A stretch of 64,000 nt of DNA from contig DAOUAM010000039.1 in assembly GCA_034433305.1 (NCBI GenBank), forward strand, positions 81,899 through 145,898, read 5' to 3'. This document shows positions 1 to 7,107 of this stretch, in pieces. Source of the stretch: DAOUAM01 sp034433305. Its GTDB lineage: Bacteria > Chloroflexota > Dehalococcoidia > Lucifugimonadales > DAOUAM01. A model generated the notes under the pieces. That model saw only the letters and a list, made by a program, of their open reading frames with translations. It was not told the DNA's origin and made no database searches. Positions within the stretch are counted from its first letter, which is position 1. Every line of letters starts with the position of its first letter. Made by a program: the position numbers and the translations under genes.

Positions 1-2
1 GC

Positions 3-71
3 GTCGTGGCGGTCACCATCGTTTTTGTCTGGCTCACGGAGCGCCGCTTGCGGCGCATGGACGTGCCCTAG
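3..71 (+). CDS. C-terminal end of a membrane protein (partial, 5' end outside window)
   Basis: Only the last 22 codons are present, ending at TAG 69-71. They encode a hydrophobic stretch (VVAVTIVFVWL) followed by a basic tail (TERRLRRMDVP), the usual look of a last transmembrane helix with a cytoplasmic Arg-rich end. ABC-type permeases of the nitrate/sulfonate/taurine class often end this way, but the fragment is too short to fix a family. The next 230 bases before the convergent gene show nothing recognisable. Confidence 0.5.
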   Translation, partial: VVAVTIVFVWLTERRLRRMDVP

Positions 72-304
72 ACACACCGTAACGCGGGCCGCGTACTTTA
101 GCCTCGCGAGGCAGGGCCTGCGTCATATGGTCAACCTGGCCTGCACGGTGGACAGCCCCAGTCATTGCAGTATGCGCCTCAGGGGCACAGCGTCACCTCA
201 CGCCAGACAAAGGCCAGGTAGAGAGATGCCCTTCCGCCTGCCTGGACTGGCCTTTGCTGAATATACCAGCAGCGCGACAGTCCGGGATGCCGCCTTCCAG
301 GGCA

Positions 305-1243
305 TCAAGTCAGGCGCAGGCGGGGTATGACGTCCCTGTGCAGGCCTTCCAGGTGCTCCATGTGGTCGAAGACGGGGTTCAGCAGCAGCATACGGGCGCC
401 ACTGGTCACGACCTCCATCAGGCCGTCCACGCAGCGCTCGACGCCGCCCCAGACCGACACCTGGGAGGCCATGTCGGCGTTGCCGTAGCGCTGGCCGAAC
501 CACTCGCGCAGACGGCGCTCGGCCCGCGCCTCGTCCTGGTCCAGGGCAACGTACACGCGCTTGGCGATGGTGAAGGCCGCCGGGTCGCGCCCCGAGGCGT
601 TCAGCGCCTCGCGGACGACCTGGACGTGGCCCCTGAATTGGGCCGTGCTGGTGGAGCCGGCGCCCATCCAGCCGTCGGCATAGCGGGCCGCGCGCCTGAG
701 GGCATCCCGGTGCCGGCCCCCGAACCATACAGGAGGATGGGGCTTCTGCACGGGCTTTGGCTCCATGGCCTCGCCCCTGAGGGTCCAGAAGTGGCCGGTG
801 AAGCTCGCCCGTGGCTGCTCCCACAGGGCCTTCATCACCTGCAGGCCCTCGACGAAGTGGCGCACGCGAAGCTCCGCCGGCGCTCCCAGCAGCGGGTAGT
901 GCGCCGGCCGGCCGCCCAGGGCGACGCCGATGATGAGCCGCCCATTGCTCATTACGTCCAGGCTGCTGAACTCCTTGGCCAGCAGGACAGGATTGCGGGT
1001 GGTGATGATGACCACCGCCGTGCCCAACCGTATGCTGCGGGTAATGGCGGACACGTAGCACAGCAGGCTGACAGGCTCCAGCGACGCCGGCCCGCCGATA
1101 AGCTGCTCCTGGACCCACAGGCTGTGGTAGCCCAGTGCCTCGGCCCGCATGGCGTAGTCCCGCACCATATCCATGTCAACCTGGCCGTCGGGGAACACCT
1201 GGGGAATGGCTATACCGCAGGGGACGTTGCGCTGGCCTGTCAT
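305..1243 (-). CDS. LLM-class flavin-dependent oxidoreductase (luciferase-like)
   Basis: A 312-residue protein of the bacterial luciferase-like TIM-barrel superfamily, which uses FMN or F420 for mono-oxygenation or hydride transfer on small organic substrates. Seen: the N-terminal strand plus YHSLWVQEQL, the central TAVVIITTRNPVLLAKEFSS segment followed by NGRLIIGVALG, and PPVWFGGRH in the C-terminal half, all typical of the family. The start is fixed by AAGGAGG seven bases upstream of the ATG. It lies downstream of and co-directional with an enolase-superfamily gene, separated by a strong hairpin, so the two may be transcribed separately. Substrate and cofactor choice cannot be read from the sequence. 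Confidence 0.88.
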   Translation of the reverse strand: MTGQRNVPCGIAIPQVFPDGQVDMDMVRDYAMRAEALGYHSLWVQEQLIGGPASLEPVSLLCYVSAITRSIRLGTAVVIITTRNPVLLAKEFSSLDVMSNGRLIIGVALGGRPAHYPLLGAPAELRVRHFVEGLQVMKALWEQPRASFTGHFWTLRGEAMEPKPVQKPHPPVWFGGRHRDALRRAARYADGWMGAGSTSTAQFRGHVQVVREALNASGRDPAAFTIAKRVYVALDQDEARAERRLREWFGQRYGNADMASQVSVWGGVERCVDGLMEVVTSGARMLLLNPVFDHMEHLEGLHRDVIPRLRLT

Positions 1244-1349
1244 CGCTGCCTCCTTGCCGTGGTTGGCCTCACAAGTGCTGGCCCCGTGGGGCTGATGGGC
1301 CTGTCCCTGCCTGTCCCATCAGCGGGCAGTTTTGAAGCTAGATGGCAGG

Positions 1350-1383
1350 CCGCTCGGCCCCGCCAACAGGCGGGGCCGAGCGG
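1350..1383 (-). terminator. Strong hairpin after the enolase-superfamily gene
   Basis: A perfect 15 bp stem (CCGCTCGGCCCCGCC and its complement) closes a 4-base loop, 76 bases past the stop codon of the minus-strand gene and about 100 bases before the next start. There is no T-tract on the minus strand, so termination would depend on the stem alone or on Rho; it could also be an mRNA stability element. Confidence 0.55.
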
Positions 1384-1458
1384 TAGGGCCATCCCCGTAT
1401 GGGAGGCCGGGAGCTGTCACCTTGACCTTGGAGCGACAGGCCGGCGTGCAGGGGGCTG

Positions 1459-2598
1459 TTACTGGTCCACTACCGAGCCATCCAGATGAAGCCTGGTGGC
1501 CACCTCGCGCGGCCTGGGCGGGTACTTCTCCTGGGCGTCCTCGGCCAGCTCCACGCCGATGCCGGGCGCGTCCGGGATGATGATGAAGCCGTTCTCACAC
1601 TTCAGCGGGCTTTTCACTATGCCCCTCTTGGGAGGCTCCTGCTCGCCGCGCGGGTACTCCTGCAGGGCAAAGTTGGGTATGCAGGCGGCAAGCTGCACGC
1701 AGGCGGCTGTGCTCAGGGGGCTGAGGGGGTTATGGGGCACCACGCCCACGTAATGGGCCTCGGCGATGGCGGCGATCTTCTTGGAGTGGGTGATGCCTCC
1801 CGCAAGACATACGTCTGGCCGGACGTACTGCACGGCGCCGCGCTTCAGCAGCATCTCGAACTCGTGAATGGAGTGCAGCCGCTCTCCGGTGGCGATGGGG
1901 ATGGCGATGTGGTTCGCCACCAGGCCCATGGCGTCGAAGTTCTCCGGCAGGATGGGGTCCTCATAGAAGAAAGGATGGAACTCCTCGATACCCCTGGCCA
2001 GCACGATGGCCTCGGCGGGCGTCAGCCGCCGGTGTATCTCGATACACAGGTCAACGTCCTTGCCCACGGCGTCGCGGTAGGCGCCCACCGTCTCGATGGC
2101 GTCGCGCATCTTGTCCACGTGGGTCTTGAAGAAGGGGACTTCCCTGGCCTCGTCCAGGAAGGGCGTCAGGTGGCCGACGGCAGTGAAGCCCTTGGCCTTG
2201 GCATCCTTCACGCCCTGGATAAGCTTCTCCTTGGTGTCGCCAAAGACGTGGTAGTACACCCGGGCCTTGTCGCGCACCTTGCCACCGAGTAACTGGTACA
2301 CGGGCACGCCGAAGTACTTGCCGGCGATGTCCCACAGGGCTATATCCAGAGCGCTGATGGCCCCCATGATGGCCGCGCCCCGGAAGTGGCTGAAGCGGTA
2401 CATGTACTGCCAGTGGTGCTCGATGCGCAGGGGGTCCTGCCCGACCAGGTAGCGCCCCAGCTTCTTGATGGCAGCCTCCGACGCCTCCAGGAAACCCCAG
2501 GCGCCGGACTCCCCGACGCCAGTGATCCCCTCATCGGTGTGTACTTTGGCGAACAGGTACCTGTCTATGGGCAGGGCTTCTACAGCCGTTATCTTCAT
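1459..2598 (-). CDS. Enolase-superfamily enzyme, galactonate-dehydratase-like (MR/MLE family)
   Basis: A 379-residue protein with the N-terminal capping domain and (beta/alpha)7-beta barrel of the mandelate racemase/muconate-lactonizing family, which abstracts a proton alpha to a carboxylate at a Mg2+ centre. Metal-ligand positions are visible in order: CIEIH (where DgoD has DFH, so Asp is replaced by Glu while the catalytic His is kept), FYEDP and ATGER. The barrel-end base is the His of VVPHNPLSP. This pattern points to the galactonate/sugar-acid dehydratase branch; the actual acid is unknown. GGAGAGG upstream of the ATG supports the start. Expanded enolase paralogues beside flavin mono-oxygenases are known from SAR202 Chloroflexota. 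Confidence 0.85.
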   Translation of the reverse strand: MKITAVEALPIDRYLFAKVHTDEGITGVGESGAWGFLEASEAAIKKLGRYLVGQDPLRIEHHWQYMYRFSHFRGAAIMGAISALDIALWDIAGKYFGVPVYQLLGGKVRDKARVYYHVFGDTKEKLIQGVKDAKAKGFTAVGHLTPFLDEAREVPFFKTHVDKMRDAIETVGAYRDAVGKDVDLCIEIHRRLTPAEAIVLARGIEEFHPFFYEDPILPENFDAMGLVANHIAIPIATGERLHSIHEFEMLLKRGAVQYVRPDVCLAGGITHSKKIAAIAEAHYVGVVPHNPLSPLSTAACVQLAACIPNFALQEYPRGEQEPPKRGIVKSPLKCENGFIIIPDAPGIGVELAEDAQEKYPPRPREVATRLHLDGSVVDQ

Positions 2599-2657
2599 AG
2601 CCTCTCCTCGACTGCACTTGATTTCGGGCAGACGCTTGGCCCACCTTCATGGGCGCG

Positions 2658-2683
2658 CCGAGGCTTGACACGTTAAGCCTCGG
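2658..2683. repeat. 9 bp inverted repeat upstream of the enolase-family gene
   Basis: CCGAGGCTT, an 8-base gap, and its exact complement AAGCCTCGG, 60 bases upstream of the minus-strand start at 2598. No T-tract follows in either direction. It could be an operator for the sugar-acid gene or a small hairpin in its leader; the rest of 2599-2870 holds only the mscS promoter. Confidence 0.4.
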
Positions 2684-2801
2684 TGGAATGGTGCGGCCAT
2701 GGCAGCAGGGGCAAGGACTTCTCCCGCCGCTGGGCCGCCTGTATTGTAAGTGCCTGGAAGGCTGCGCACAAGGCCAGCAGCCACGGGGCCGCATGTTGTA
2801 G

Positions 2802-2831
2802 TTGACATGCTTCGCCGTCGCTAAGTAACAT
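2802..2831 (+). promoter_or_regulatory. Putative sigma-70 promoter for mscS
   Basis: TTGACA at 2802-2807 and TAACAT at 2826-2831 with an 18-base spacer. The predicted start of transcription is about 30 bases upstream of the mscS ATG. The -35 is a perfect match; the -10 matches four of six. Confidence 0.5.
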
Positions 2832-2870
2832 GCCCCTCGGAACACATATTGGCATAGAAACGGTAAGCCT

Positions 2871-4133
2871 ATGGCGCAGGTCCACTCTGGTCTTTGGGGC
2901 GCGGTCCCCGTGCTGGCTCTCAGCCGTGACTGGTGGTGGGCGCTCATTGCGGCAGCCCTCGCCCTGGCTGCCATCGGAGCGCTCTGGCTGCTGGTGCGGC
3001 CTATTGTACAAAGGCTATACCGTTGGGTTGACGCACTGGTACCCGCCGACCTGTCCACACTGGAGCAGCCCACGGTCCGGGTCGTGATGCTGGCGCTGAG
3101 CCTGGCGGCCGCCACGGGCGCGGGCATTTCCATCGCCAACACGCTGGGGCTGGACACCAGTGGCTTGGTGCAGCAACTGGAAGACTGGGGTATTGCCTCG
3201 GCCAAGTGGCTGCTTCCCAGGCTGGCGCGCATTGCCATTATCGTGGCTCTCACGCTGGTCATCATCAGGGTCATAAACCGGATAATACCCGTTGCCGTGC
3301 GCCGCTACCTGGCCCATCGCCAGGGCGAGACAGCCCAGCAGGCGGAGGTGCGGAAGCGGGCCGACACGCTCTCCAGGGTGCTCCAGCAGACCATTCGCCT
3401 TCTGGCCGTCACCGTGGCGCTGTTCATTGTCCTCGACGAGATCGGCGTCAACATAGCGCCCGTCCTGGCCGGGGCTGGCGTGGCGGGCATTGCCATCGGC
3501 TTCGGCGCCCAGAGCCTGGTGAAGGACATCCTCAATGGCATCTTTATCCTGCTGGACGACCAGTTCCGCGTGGGCGATGTGGTGACCATCGCCGGCATCG
3601 GTGGCCTGGTGGAGGACTTCAACCTGCGCCGAACGGTGCTGCGCGACCTGGAGTTTGTCGCCCATTACATACCCAACGGACAGATCACCACGGTCAGCAA
3701 CCGCACCAAGGAGCGCTCTCGCGCCGTGCTGGATATACAGGTGGCCTACAAGGAAGACCTGGAGCGGGTGATCCGCATACTCAACGAGCTGGGCGAAGAG
3801 ATGTACAGAGACCCCGCCTTCGGCCCATTGATGGTGGAACCCCTGAAGGTGCTGCGGGTTGACAGCTTTGGCGAGTCTGGCATCACCATCAGAGTCATTG
3901 GACAGACTCAGCCCATCCGCCAGTGGGATGTCATGGGCGAGTACCGGCTGCGAGTGAAGAAGCGGTTCGACAAGGAGGGCATAGACATCCCCTTCCCGCA
4001 CCGGACTATCTACTGGGGGGACAGCCAGGAGGCGAAAGTACGCCATATGATCGCCAGCCTCCCGCCGGAGACGCGAGAAGCCCTGGCGCGAGAGCAGGCG
4101 GAAGGAGAGAAGCCAAAAGATGGTCCTTCGTAG
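2871..4133 (+). CDS. Mechanosensitive ion channel, MscS family
   Basis: A 420-residue inner-membrane channel that opens under membrane tension and releases solutes on hypo-osmotic shock. Hydrophobic helices occur at about residues 12-45, 65-85 and 115-140. The pore helix GAGVAGIAIGFGAQSLVKD (about 200-220) is the hallmark glycine/alanine-rich TM3, followed by the beta domain (DDQFRVGDVV, IPNGQ) and the C-terminal domain ending with FPHRTIYW. The N-terminus has more membrane segments than minimal MscS. The gene overlaps the next one by 14 bases, so the two are probably translationally coupled. Confidence 0.92.
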   Translation: MAQVHSGLWGAVPVLALSRDWWWALIAAALALAAIGALWLLVRPIVQRLYRWVDALVPADLSTLEQPTVRVVMLALSLAAATGAGISIANTLGLDTSGLVQQLEDWGIASAKWLLPRLARIAIIVALTLVIIRVINRIIPVAVRRYLAHRQGETAQQAEVRKRADTLSRVLQQTIRLLAVTVALFIVLDEIGVNIAPVLAGAGVAGIAIGFGAQSLVKDILNGIFILLDDQFRVGDVVTIAGIGGLVEDFNLRRTVLRDLEFVAHYIPNGQITTVSNRTKERSRAVLDIQVAYKEDLERVIRILNELGEEMYRDPAFGPLMVEPLKVLRVDSFGESGITIRVIGQTQPIRQWDVMGEYRLRVKKRFDKEGIDIPFPHRTIYWGDSQEAKVRHMIASLPPETREALAREQAEGEKPKDGPS

Positions 4134-5484
4134 GCTTTTCCGGGGTCGAATTCTGCCGTCTCACTGGTACAACATCCAGCCAGACCTGCCTTTCAAGCTT
4201 CCGCCTATCATCAACAGCCGCACGGGCTTCCCGGTCGGCCCCCGTGACCTGGAGCATTTCCTGGCCCCTGAGCTGGTGGACCAGGAACTGAACGCTCAGG
4301 ACAGGGAAGTCCGCATCCCCGAGGAGGTGCTGGAGTACTACGAGGGCTGGCGGCCCACGCCCATAGTCCGCGCCGAGCGACTGGAGGAGGCGCTGGACAC
4401 CCCCGCGCGCATCTTCTACAAGTACGAGGGCAGCAGCCCCTGCGGCAGCCACGAGTGCAACACGGCCTACCCCCAGGCCTACTACAGCCAGCGTGGCGGG
4501 GCCAAAAGGCTGGTCACCGGCACCGGAGAGCCGGAGTGGGGCAGCGCCCTGGCCATGGCCGGCGCCGCCTTTCGCCTCGACGTGCGCATCTTCCTGGTGC
4601 GGGCGGCGGCGCAGCGCAACCCCCACCTGGAGCCTATGCTACGTCTGCTGAAAGCCGAGACGGTCCTGAGCCCCAGCGACACCACCCGCGTCGGCAGGCG
4701 GGCTCTGGAGGCAGACCCCCACAGGCCAGGCTCCCTGGGCATGGCTATTTCCGAGGCTGTGGAGGTGGCCCTGGAGGACTCCAGGACAAAATGCTGCCTC
4801 AGCACCGTGCTGGGCCACGTGGTCCTGCACCAGACGGTCATAGGGCTGGAGGCGCGGAGCCAGATGGAGCAGCAGGGTGTCTATCCCGACGTGGTCATAG
4901 GCTCCGCTGGCGGCGGGACCAGCTTCGCCGGGCTGGTGCTGCCCTTCGTGCGGGACAGGCTCCACGGCAGGAACGTCCGCTTCCTGGCCGCCGAGCCTGC
5001 CGAGGTGCCCAGCCTCACCAGGGGCGCCTATGCTTACGACTACGCTGACGCCGAAGGGCTGTTCCCCCTCCTCAAGATGCACACCATCGGCCATCGCTAT
5101 ATACCGCCCCTTATCGAGGCCGAGTCCATGAGGTACCACGGCATGGCCCCGGTGGTCAGCGCGCTCATGGACAAGGGGTATATAGAGGCCGTCTCCTGTA
5201 GCCAGCGCGCCGTCCTGGAGAGCGCGGTACTCTTTGCTCGCACCGAGTCCTTGATTGTAGGCCCGTCAGCGGCCTACGGCCTCCACGCGGCTGTCGTGGA
5301 GGCGCTGCGCTGCAAGGAGACAGGCGAGGCCCGCACCATCCTCTTCGGCATCAACTCCCATGGCAACTTCAAGCTGGACGTCTACGAGGCCTTCCTGAAG
5401 GGCGAGATCGCCGACATCCCACCCGACGAGCCTGGCATGCGCGAGGCGATGGAAGACTTGCCCCACCCGGCACCCTCGGCGTGA
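4120..5484 (+). CDS. TrpB2-like fold-type II protein lacking the PLP-binding lysine
   Basis: A 454-residue homologue of the TrpB2 class of tryptophan synthase beta chain, recognised by YYEGWRPTPIVRAERLEE, YKYEGSSPCGSHECNTA, EWGSALAMAG, the phosphate-binding loop SAGGGTSFAGL and the C-terminal INSHGNFKLDVYEAFLKG. In active TrpB2 the GSHKxNTA motif carries the lysine that holds PLP. Here that position is Glu112 (codon GAG, 4453-4455). The catalytic Glu of TETGAGQWG is Gly134, in TGTGEPEWG. The fold and phosphate loop are kept, so the protein is probably made, but beta-replacement chemistry by the normal route is unlikely. It may be a pseudoenzyme or have a new activity. It overlaps the MscS gene, which gives no clue to pathway. 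Confidence 0.85.
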   Translation: MVLRRLFRGRILPSHWYNIQPDLPFKLPPIINSRTGFPVGPRDLEHFLAPELVDQELNAQDREVRIPEEVLEYYEGWRPTPIVRAERLEEALDTPARIFYKYEGSSPCGSHECNTAYPQAYYSQRGGAKRLVTGTGEPEWGSALAMAGAAFRLDVRIFLVRAAAQRNPHLEPMLRLLKAETVLSPSDTTRVGRRALEADPHRPGSLGMAISEAVEVALEDSRTKCCLSTVLGHVVLHQTVIGLEARSQMEQQGVYPDVVIGSAGGGTSFAGLVLPFVRDRLHGRNVRFLAAEPAEVPSLTRGAYAYDYADAEGLFPLLKMHTIGHRYIPPLIEAESMRYHGMAPVVSALMDKGYIEAVSCSQRAVLESAVLFARTESLIVGPSAAYGLHAAVVEALRCKETGEARTILFGINSHGNFKLDVYEAFLKGEIADIPPDEPGMREAMEDLPHPAPSA

Positions 5485-5733
5485 CCCTCGATGGCCCGTG
5501 GCAAGCATGCGCTGTGTCGCGACTCGCTGTTATGTTAATGTAAATATTGTCGCCGGTTAATCTTAATTGATGACGCCCCAGGCGTAACGAGTCCGTATCC
5601 TGGTAGTGGCTTTTTGTCACACTTAGCCTCTGCCTTCCTTCATGCGGTGGACTCGGGGTGTTGCAGCGACTGTGTAGCTGGCCCACCGCACTGTGTACCC
5701 ATCTGTTCGGATGAAAGCTTTCAGGGAGAACTC

Positions 5734-7107
5734 ATGGCTGACCTGACATTTGTTGTCTTGAGCTTCGAGGGGCCAGACCAGTACGCAAGCGCAGGCGGTC
5801 TGGCGACGCGAGTGACCCAGTTGACCAGGTCGCTGGCCGGCATGGGCTTTGAGACACATCTGTTCTTCATTGGCGCCCCGGACCTGCCTGGGCATGAGGT
5901 CCTGGAGAACGGCAAGCTCCACCTGCACCGCTGGTGCCAGTGGATAAGCCGCTACCATCCAGGAGGCGTGTACGATGGTGAAATCCCCAAGCTCTCTGAC
6001 TGGGACCGTTCCCTGGTGCCCTGGCTCCAGGGAGAACTGCTGGCACCCAAAGTCGCCTCAGGGGGAATGGTAATTGTGCTGGCCGAGGAGTGGCAGACAG
6101 CCCAGTCGGTGATGGCGCTGCACAGGGTGGTGGCCGGGCAGGGCTGGCAGCAGCACGTCCGCATGTTCTGGAATGCCAACAACACCTACTCCTTCAACCG
6201 CATTGACTGGGGCAGGCTGAAGCAGGCCGCCACCATCACCACTGTCAGCAGGTACATGAAGCACGTCATGTGGGACTACGGGGTAGATGCCCACGTGGTG
6301 CCCAACGGCATACCTGACAAGTGGCTGCTGCCGGTGGAGCGCCGCGCCAGCCTCAACCTGGCCCGCGTGTTCCGGGAGAGGCTGTCCCTGGTGAAGATAG
6401 CCCGCTGGGACCCCGCCAAGCGCTGGGACATGGCGGTGGATGCCCTGGCTGGCCTCAAGCGCCTGGGGCTGAGGCCCCTGCTGCTGGCCCGCCGTGGGCA
6501 GGAGCACCACAGCCACGAGGTCCTGCGGCGAGCCGAGTCCCACGGCCTTCGCGTGGCCCACGCCCAGCTTGGCGGCAGCGACGTCGAGGCCCTGGTGGAG
6601 GCCCTGGCGCCCGCCGTCAATGCCGACATGGTCATACTGGACGGCTACCTGACGGAAGAGCAGCGCCGGGTGCTGTTCCACGTGGCCGACGCCGTCCTCG
6701 CCAACAGCGGCGTCGAGCCTTTCGGGCTGGTGGGCCTGGAGACCATGGCCGTCGGCGGCATTGCCCTGGTGGGCTGCACCGGCGAGGACTATGTCACGCC
6801 AGGCCACGACGCCATATCCGTGCAGAGCAGCGACCCCCACGAGATCGTGTACCATGTAGCCAACCTGCACAGCGGCAAGACGGACTCTCGCAAGATACGC
6901 CTGGCCGCCAGGCGCTCGGCGGCACGCTACACCTGGACAGCGGTCATTCGCAGGACACTCCTGCCTTTCCTGGAGGAGCAGGGCATTGCGGTCAATGATG
7001 GGCTGTCCAGCGGGCTTGGCATGCTGGCTGCCCTGGTGCCCCCTCATCGTCAGCCTGTAGTGGCGGGCAACGCCGATGCCGCCACACGTGAGTGTGTGTA
7101 TGCCTGA
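5734..7107 (+). CDS. Glycosyltransferase, GT4 family, in a glycogen/trehalose operon
   Basis: A 457-residue GT-B enzyme that transfers sugar from a nucleotide donor. The N-terminus shows VVLSFEGP and GGLATRVTQLTRSLA, the donor-site start seen in glycogen-synthase-like GT4 enzymes. The C-terminal half has KIARWDPAKRWDMAVDAL and the E-x7-E type motif in VEPFGLVGLETMAVGG. The ATG at 5734 is chosen because GGGAGAA sits four bases upstream and the protein then begins directly with the first beta strand. It overlaps glgX by 8 bases, so it likely acts in the same alpha-glucan metabolism, perhaps as a glucan or trehalose synthase; the acceptor is unknown. Confidence 0.85.
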   Translation: MADLTFVVLSFEGPDQYASAGGLATRVTQLTRSLAGMGFETHLFFIGAPDLPGHEVLENGKLHLHRWCQWISRYHPGGVYDGEIPKLSDWDRSLVPWLQGELLAPKVASGGMVIVLAEEWQTAQSVMALHRVVAGQGWQQHVRMFWNANNTYSFNRIDWGRLKQAATITTVSRYMKHVMWDYGVDAHVVPNGIPDKWLLPVERRASLNLARVFRERLSLVKIARWDPAKRWDMAVDALAGLKRLGLRPLLLARRGQEHHSHEVLRRAESHGLRVAHAQLGGSDVEALVEALAPAVNADMVILDGYLTEEQRRVLFHVADAVLANSGVEPFGLVGLETMAVGGIALVGCTGEDYVTPGHDAISVQSSDPHEIVYHVANLHSGKTDSRKIRLAARRSAARYTWTAVIRRTLLPFLEEQGIAVNDGLSSGLGMLAALVPPHRQPVVAGNADAATRECVYA

